Shown here piece after piece: positions 63,001 to 64,000 of a stretch of 64,000 nucleotides of DNA. A model generated the notes under the pieces. It searched no databases and was not told the DNA's origin. It saw only the letters and a list, made by a program, of their open reading frames with translations. Where the stretch lies: contig JARKQJ010000075.1 of the NCBI GenBank assembly GCA_029973955.1, positions 1 through 64,000 on the forward strand, in the 5' to 3' direction. The position numbers and the translations under genes were made by a program. Source of the stretch: Paludibaculum sp. Its GTDB lineage: Bacteria > Acidobacteriota > Terriglobia > Bryobacterales > Bryobacteraceae. Position 1 is the stretch's first letter, and each line of letters starts with the position of its first letter.

Positions 63001-63180
63001 GGCGAAGCGCGGAAGCCGCTGGGCATGGCGGTGGTGGGCGGACTGATCTTCTCGCAATTGCTGACGCTGTACCTGACGCCGACGGCTTACATCCTGATGG
63101 CGCGGGTGACGAAGCGGCTGACGCGGAAGAGCCGGGCGGCGATAGAGACGACGAACGTTCCGACGGAGGCGCAAGCTTGA
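60007..63180 (+). CDS. Efflux RND transporter permease (HAE1/MdtB-like)
   Basis: A 1057-aa multidrug-type RND pump with twelve expected transmembrane helices. Opening FIRRPIATSLLMAGFAVFGVMAYKALPVSDLPNVDFPTLSV is typical of HAE1 permeases. The TM4 charged core appears as GFVVDDAIVMLENIVRHMERGE, with the paired Asp of the proton relay. It starts 2 bp after the adaptor stop. Because a second permease follows with a TTGA overlap, this is probably one half of a heteromeric pump, like MdtB-MdtC. Confidence 0.92.
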   Translation: MEDERQNDSPPAGAGVNFSEGFIRRPIATSLLMAGFAVFGVMAYKALPVSDLPNVDFPTLSVSASLPGADPATMASAVATPLERQFTTIAGIDSMTSVNSLGSTQITLQFDLDREIDGAAVDLQTAIAAAMPLLPPGMPSPPSFRKVNPAESPIMFLTLTSETLPMNKVDEYAQTVIAQRLSMIPGVAQVNVMGGQKYAVRVKVNPDRLASRGIGINQVANALQQWNVNLPVGTIWGREQALNIQANGQLFDADGFANQIISYRNGAPVKLKDLATVIDGVEDERTAAYLYQNGVKHRIVMLMVMRQPGSNVIQVNDAIKAVLPQLQKQLPPAVVLGIRGDRSKNIREAFNDVQTTMAITIGLVILVIALFLRSGSATVIPALALPFSLLGTVSVIYLLGFSLNNISMMALILSIGFVVDDAIVMLENIVRHMERGETAMQAAVRGSREIWFTILSMTISLAAVFIPLLFMGGILGRLFREFAVSICLAVLISGFVSISLTPMLCSRILRPPDMSKPAGWLSRKLERGFQALLKFYGTTLRWTVRHEPLMVGVFLAVMGATVWLYGVVPKGFLPDVDQDQLSANTEVAQGTAFQWNGTLQDRVARVLAQDPDIDSMFVSYGGGMFGSSSNGRVFVNLKPRRERKASAEQIANRLRPKLGGFAGIRTVVSVPPTLRIGGRGSRAAYEFTLQAPDTGILYQEATKFERAVARLPIVQEVNSDLQIRTPRLTVDVDRDKAAALGLDFTQIEGAMYSAYGPNWASTIYSTHSQFRVMLEVQDRFQAYGDMLSRLYFAGPSGKLIPMNSISKVRQDAGPQSINHTGQLPSVTVSFNLKPGVALGDAVDAVQDLAHKTLPARMNTSFSGTAKAFQDSLRNMGLLLLIAIAVVYIVLGVLYESFIHPLTILSGLPSAGFGALLTLMLFRIDLSLYAFVGLIMLIGIVKKNAIMQVDFALEAQRRRGLTPEEAIVEGCQIRFRPIMMTTMAALFGTLPIALGLGAGGEARKPLGMAVVGGLIFSQLLTLYLTPTAYILMARVTKRLTRKSRAAIETTNVPTEAQA

Positions 63181-64000
63181 ACCTCTCCGAGTTATTTATT
63201 CGCAGGCCGGTAGCGACGATTCTGCTGATGGTGGCGATCGCGTTTTTCGGGGCGGTGGCGTACCGGTCTCTGCCGGTGAGCGACCTGCCGAACGTGGATC
63301 TGCCGACGCTGCTGGTGACGGCGACGCTGCCGGGGGCGAGTCCGGAGACGATGGCGTCGGCGGTGGCGACGCCGCTGGAGAACCAGTTTTCGACGATTGC
63401 GGGTTTGCAGTCGATGACGTCGACGAATACGCTGGGGACGACGCAGGTGGTGCTGGAGTTCGACCTGGAGCGGAACCTGGACGGGGCGGCTGTGGACGTT
63501 CAGTCGGCGATCACGCAGGCGTCGCGGCTGCTGCCGCAGGGCATGCCGACGCCGCCGACGTTTGCGAAGGTGAATCCGGCGGACCAGCCGATTCTGTATC
63601 TGGCTCTGTCGTCGAAGCAGTTGCCGATCTACACGCTGGACGAGTATGCGGAGACGCGGATCGCGCAGCGGATCTCGATGGTGTCGGGCGTGGCTCAGGT
63701 GGCGGTGCTGGGGGCGCAGAAGTTCGCGGTGCGGGTGCAGATGGACCCGTTCCAACTGGCGAGCCGGCAGATCGGGTTGAACGAAGTGGAGGCGGCGCTG
63801 AAGAACTGGAACGTGAACCTGCCGACGGGCGCCATCAACGGGCCGCGGCGGGCGTTCACGCTGCAGGCATCGGGGCAGTTGATGACGGCGGACGCCTATA
63901 AACCGGTGATCGTGAGCTACCGCAACAACTCGCCGGTGCGGCTGGAGGACCTGGGGCGGCTGGTGGACAGCGTGGAGGACAACAAGACGGCGTCGTGGTT
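63177..64000 (+). CDS. Efflux RND transporter permease (MdtC-like), truncated by the window end
   Basis: An open frame of about 274 residues that continues past the end. TTG at 63177 overlaps the stop of the previous permease (TTGA), the same coupling style used elsewhere in this window. The N-terminus NLSELFIRRPVATILLMVA and LPVSDLPNVDLPTLLVTATLPGASPETMASAVATPLE are clear RND porter signatures, and are similar but not identical to the preceding gene. With it, it forms a two-permease pump. Only the N-terminal quarter is visible. Confidence 0.9.
   Translation, partial: MNLSELFIRRPVATILLMVAIAFFGAVAYRSLPVSDLPNVDLPTLLVTATLPGASPETMASAVATPLENQFSTIAGLQSMTSTNTLGTTQVVLEFDLERNLDGAAVDVQSAITQASRLLPQGMPTPPTFAKVNPADQPILYLALSSKQLPIYTLDEYAETRIAQRISMVSGVAQVAVLGAQKFAVRVQMDPFQLASRQIGLNEVEAALKNWNVNLPTGAINGPRRAFTLQASGQLMTADAYKPVIVSYRNNSPVRLEDLGRLVDSVEDNKTASW

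Overview
The window is high-GC bacterial DNA with tightly packed genes. Several things point to Acidobacteriota, most likely a Bryobacter/Solibacter-type soil bacterium. These are an alternative complex III (act) operon fused to a caa3 oxidase operon, many Tat- or Sec-exported oxidoreductases, a CHAT protein with an ECF sigma factor, and strongly G- or C-ending codons. The taxon is an inference from gene content; there is no rRNA or tRNA in the window.

Layout. 1-262: five tandem 52-53 bp repeats with a palindromic core. 0.36-3.0 kb: a DUF1801 protein, an O-methyltransferase and a secreted beta-propeller glycosidase-like protein. 3.0-7.1 kb: one very long ORF fusing DNA topoisomerase III to a RecQ helicase. 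7.1-12.6 kb: a CzcCBA-type metal efflux operon. 12.7-14.0 kb: a MmcQ/YjbR protein, an antitoxin-like HTH protein and an orphan. 14.0-15.3 kb: a ceramidase-like exported protein. 15.4-17.5 kb: a histidine kinase and a response regulator with an Xre-type output domain, divergent from the respiratory operon. 17.6-30.2 kb: actABCDEF, a small membrane protein, sco, then coxBACD, which together encode a quinol:cytochrome c to O2 chain. 30.2-39.5 kb: P1 peptidase, cold-shock protein with recognisable promoter and terminator, enoyl-CoA hydratase, DUF4397 protein, TonB receptor overlapping a DUF58 gene, APC permease, DUF302 protein and a PfkB sugar kinase.

39.7-43.2 kb holds a signalling/conflict-like module: a 14-codon micro-ORF, a near-perfect inverted repeat, a secreted TPR-CHAT protease-like protein and an ECF sigma factor, all in one direction. 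It is followed by a DksA-finger/PP2C phosphatase fusion and, convergently, a 941-aa primase-helicase-nuclease protein of the TOTE conflict type. 47.7-53.2 kb: small exported protein, decayed gene remnants, a secreted beta-propeller/HYR-like protein, a Tat-exported Gfo/Idh/MocA oxidoreductase and a YiaK-like dehydrogenase. 53.3-57.7 kb: a five-gene translationally coupled glycosyltransferase operon with two unrecognised partners. 57.7-64.0 kb: glycerophosphodiester phosphodiesterase and an MdtABC-like RND efflux operon whose second permease runs off the end.

The clearest functional unit is the electron-transport cluster: ActA-F oxidise quinol, Sco loads copper, and the cytochrome c domain on CoxB delivers electrons to an A2-type caa3 oxidase. 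The strongest candidates for new biology are the TopB-RecQ single-chain fusion, the micro-ORF/CHAT/sigma module and the primase-helicase-nuclease protein.
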